From contig NZ_PVZF01000017.1 of assembly GCF_003002055.1 (NCBI RefSeq), positions 1 to 54,067 on the forward strand: 54,067 nt of DNA, written 5' to 3'. The notes below the pieces were generated by a model that saw only the letters and a list, made by a program, of their open reading frames with translations, ran no database searches and was not told where the DNA came from. This DNA is from Kineococcus rhizosphaerae. Its GTDB lineage: Bacteria; Actinomycetota; Actinomycetes; Actinomycetales; Kineococcaceae. The position numbers and the translations under genes are program-made. This document shows positions 52,384-54,067 of the stretch, piece after piece (position 1 is the stretch's first letter; each line of letters starts with the position of its first letter).

Positions 52384-52662
52384 CTACCCGGGTGTCAGGC
52401 GGTACTCGACGTCGTCGTACTCACCGGCCGCGACTCCCAGTCGGTCGCCGAGCCCGGTGAGCCCCGTCCCGGACCGCTGGGAGGCGTCCCCGATCGTGTC
52501 GAAGAAGGCCTGAACGGCTCGACACGCACGACCGACCGCCCAGGACGGAGCCTGGTTCGCACCGTCCCGCAGCGCGCGCTCGGACCGCTGCTGGTGCTCC
52601 CCGTCCGTGCGCAGGGAGCGCGCCGACTCACCCAGCTCCTCCGTCGTCACTGCGAACGCCAC
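52384..52662 (-). CDS. Small ESX/EspC-like helical protein
   Basis: 92 residues, nearly all predicted helical: TTEELGESARSLRTDGEHQQRSERALRDGANQAPSWAVGRACRAVQAFFDTIGDASQRSGTGLTGLGDRLGVAAGEYDDVEYRL. A helix-turn-helix hairpin with a central Trp and the AAGEYDDVE ending resembles actinobacterial ESX/EspC-type secreted proteins, but no secretion genes are nearby. GTG 52662 seven bases after a TAGCCT -10-like element suggests a leaderless gene. Family assignment is tentative. Confidence 0.55.
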   Translation of the reverse strand: MAFAVTTEELGESARSLRTDGEHQQRSERALRDGANQAPSWAVGRACRAVQAFFDTIGDASQRSGTGLTGLGDRLGVAAGEYDDVEYRLTPG

Positions 52663-52765
52663 GGGCCAGAGGCTAGCCGCAGCGCGCGGAGGTCGTCGGC
52701 TGTCGTCCACAGCCTGGCGCCAGGGTGTCCCACCAGCACCGGTCGCAAGGTGAGGTCACGTCGGT

Positions 52766-52784
52766 TATAGTTTAAGGTACAAAC
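52766..52784 (+). promoter_or_regulatory. AT-rich promoter/operator of the luciferase-like gene
   Basis: TATAGT (52766-52771) is a near-consensus -10, and GTTT-N7-AAAC (52770-52784) is an inverted repeat overlapping it, directly before the GGAGG of the luciferase-like gene. Such palindromes suit a MarR/HxlR-type repressor; none is encoded nearby. Confidence 0.45.
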
Positions 52785-52798
52785 ACTTTGGAGGCGTG

Positions 52799-53848
52799 AT
52801 GCACGGGGCTGACCGACGGCTCGAGCTCGGGTTCCTGACCTTCGTGGCCGAGGGTGGTTCCGACGGGCCGGGTGGGGCGCTGCGGGACGGGCTCACGCTC
52901 GTCCAGCACGCCGAGGACCTCGGCTACGACTCGGCCTGGGTCCGCGTGCGGCACCACGAACCCTTCCTGTCCTCCCCCATGACGTTCTTCGCCGCGGCCT
53001 CCCAGGTCACGCGGCGGATCGCCCTCGGGACCGGTGTGATCCCCATGCGGTACGAGGACCCCCTGCGGCTGGCCGAGGACGCAGCCACCGTCGACCTCCT
53101 CAGCGGCGGCCGCCTGGAGCTGGGTCTCAGCAACGGGATCCCCCCGCTGGCCGCCACGTTGGACCCGATCCACGGCGCCTCCGACCGCGGCTTCGCCGGC
53201 GAGGCCCAGCACCGCATCGCGATCCTGCGTCGAGCCATCGCAGGGGAACCCGTCGCCCAGGCCGCCGCGCAGTACATGGGCATCCCCGCCGGTGGGGACC
53301 TGACGATGACGCCGCACGCCCCCGGCCTCGCCGACCGCCTCTGGTACGGCGCCGGGAGCGAGGGGACGGCCGTCCGCGCCGGTCAGCAGGGTTTCGACCT
53401 GCAGGTCTCCACCTTGAACACCGAGGAGACCGGCGAAACCTTCGACGTCGTGCAGGCGCGCCAGATCCGCAGCTACCGCAAGGCCTTCGCGGACGCCGGG
53501 CACTCCGGTCGTCGAAGCTCGCGCGTCTCGGCAGGGCGCATCGTGCTGCCGTTCCTGGACTCCCGCGACGCCGAGGCCCACCAGGAGTTCATCGAGGGGT
53601 ACACGTCCGGCATGACCGCCGACGGGCGGCCCACGGGGGACTCACCGTTCCCGGTCCGCTTCAGCCCCGTGTTCAGCGGGGACCCCGACGCGATTGTCGA
53701 ACGCCTCCTGGCCGACGAGGCCCTGCCGGAGACCGACGGACTGGTCATCGTGCTGCCGGCCGAAGGATCCCTCGACGTGCACCGCCGCGTGCTGAGCGCC
53801 GTCGCGGAACACGTCGCCCCGCACCTGGGCTGGAGCCCGGCCGGCTGA
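52799..53848 (+). CDS. Luciferase-like flavin-dependent monooxygenase (LLM family)
   Basis: 349 residues of the bacterial luciferase fold: LELGFLTFV, VQHAEDLGYDSAWVRVRHHEPF, RIALGTGVIPMRYEDPLRLAEDAATVDLLSGGRLELGLSNG, and a phosphate-binding LWYGAGSEGTAVRAGQQGFDL. It oxidises an unknown small molecule using reduced FMN or F420. ATG 52799 is preferred over GTG 52796 because GGAGG (52790-52794) then has usable spacing. It stands alone, with its own AT-rich promoter and a strong terminator, which suggests inducible expression. Confidence 0.9.
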   Translation: MHGADRRLELGFLTFVAEGGSDGPGGALRDGLTLVQHAEDLGYDSAWVRVRHHEPFLSSPMTFFAAASQVTRRIALGTGVIPMRYEDPLRLAEDAATVDLLSGGRLELGLSNGIPPLAATLDPIHGASDRGFAGEAQHRIAILRRAIAGEPVAQAAAQYMGIPAGGDLTMTPHAPGLADRLWYGAGSEGTAVRAGQQGFDLQVSTLNTEETGETFDVVQARQIRSYRKAFADAGHSGRRSSRVSAGRIVLPFLDSRDAEAHQEFIEGYTSGMTADGRPTGDSPFPVRFSPVFSGDPDAIVERLLADEALPETDGLVIVLPAEGSLDVHRRVLSAVAEHVAPHLGWSPAG

Positions 53849-53866
53849 ACCCGGCCGGGACGACGA

Positions 53867-53898
53867 AAGGGCCGGTCCCCGTGCGGGGGCCGGCCCTT
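53867..53898 (+). terminator. Hairpin terminator after the luciferase-like gene
   Basis: A 14-bp stem (AAGGGCCGGTCCCC with GGGGGCCGGCCCTT, one G-U pair) closes a GTGC loop, 18 bp after the stop. The U-tract is poor. It could act in both directions. Confidence 0.75.
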
Positions 53899-53926
53899 CC
53901 CGTGTGGCGTTGTACGCCGTAAACAC

Positions 53927-53962
53927 GTGTGGGGCGCACCCCGAACAGGGTGCGCCCCACAC
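53927..53962 (-). terminator. rrn operon terminator
   Basis: GTGTGGGGCGCACCC and GGGTGCGCCCCACAC form a perfect 15-bp stem around CGAACA, about 20 bp past the 3' end of 5S rRNA on the minus strand, followed by GTGTTTAC. Confidence 0.85.
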
Positions 53963-53983
53963 GCTCTCACCAAAGAGTGAGTG

Positions 53984-54067
53984 GCCGGCGGTGACCTACT
54001 CTCCCACCCAGTCTCCCGAGCAGTACCATCGGCGCTGGTGGGCTTAGCTTCCGGGTTCGGAATGAGA
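53984..54067 (-). rRNA. rrf: 5S rRNA, 3' part (partial)
   Basis: The reverse complement reads CATTCCGAACCCGGAAGCTA, then AGCGCCGATGGTACTG and GGGAGAGTAGGTCACCGCC, the conserved 3' two thirds of actinobacterial 5S rRNA. The 5' part lies beyond the right edge. It belongs to a different rrn copy from the 16S at the left edge. Confidence 0.95.

Noticed and set aside
1-54067. CRISPR arrays, tRNA genes, prophage integrase or attachment sites
   Set aside because: No regularly spaced repeats, no cloverleaf-like tRNA sequence with a T-loop, and no integrase-like protein were seen on either strand.

Overview
The window reads as a high-GC actinomycete chromosome. Evidence is the strong GC bias at third codon positions, frequent GTG starts with GGAGG-type ribosome binding sites, several apparently leaderless genes, GTGA/ATGA stop-start overlaps, actinobacterial rRNA sequence, a GlnR-type box and ABC sugar importers without their own ATPase. 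A Kineosporiaceae-like organism such as Kineococcus is plausible, but the genus cannot be fixed from this sequence. The left edge lies in the 5' end of a 16S rRNA gene and the right edge in the 3' part of a 5S rRNA gene, both on the minus strand. The window is therefore the whole interval between two co-oriented rRNA operons, and may also be a contig that ends at collapsed rRNA repeats.

Layout. 0-0.75 kb: 16S 5' end, rrn leader and promoter. 0.75-3.3 kb: an RsbQ-like alpha/beta hydrolase translationally coupled to a PAS-(degenerate GGDEF)-EAL protein. 3.4-11.5 kb: a type II Wadjet (JetABCD) anti-plasmid operon whose SMC-like jetC has a +1 frameshift. 11.4-15.3 kb: a membrane protein, then a DeoR regulator-PdxA2-DUF1537 kinase operon for four-carbon acid sugars. 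15.45-20.25 kb: a truncated HpcH/HpaI aldolase, a degenerate IS481-family element with intact ends, and a lower-GC island with a C5 methyltransferase, an ApaLI-like endonuclease and a Vsr nuclease.

20.5-25.7 kb: an NrtR-like Nudix regulator divergent from an ADP-ribosylglycohydrolase/dual-specificity-phosphatase fusion, with two operator copies between them; then an AlbA_2/HATPase protein, a NERD protein and a DEDDh exonuclease. 25.8-31.2 kb: a xanthine-dehydrogenase-type molybdenum hydroxylase set (MocA-like, XdhC, fused 2Fe-2S/Mo subunit, FAD subunit). 31.6-35.1 kb: a glycogen-debranching-like enzyme, a frameshifted tandem zinc-finger protein and a DUF808 membrane protein. 35.2-36.7 kb: HipBA with two operators. 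36.7-41.1 kb: a MimR/AcoR-like regulator and the amidohydrolase-DUF59-alcohol dehydrogenase trio that normally accompanies propane/binuclear-iron monooxygenases, but with no monooxygenase genes. 41.3-43.5 kb: type III glutamine synthetase behind a GlnR-like box.

43.5-51.3 kb: a sugar island (M81 metallopeptidase, two ABC permeases, a lipoprotein binding protein and a PfkB kinase on the minus strand; DeoR regulator and GH4 glycosidase on the plus strand). 51.3-53.85 kb: a degenerate ADP-ribosylglycohydrolase-fold protein, a small ESX-like protein and a luciferase-like monooxygenase, then two strong terminators and the 5S gene.

The most original points are the NrtR/ARH-phosphatase regulatory unit, the monooxygenase-less Mim accessory cluster, the RsbQ-PAS-EAL pairing, and the frameshifted Wadjet ATPase.
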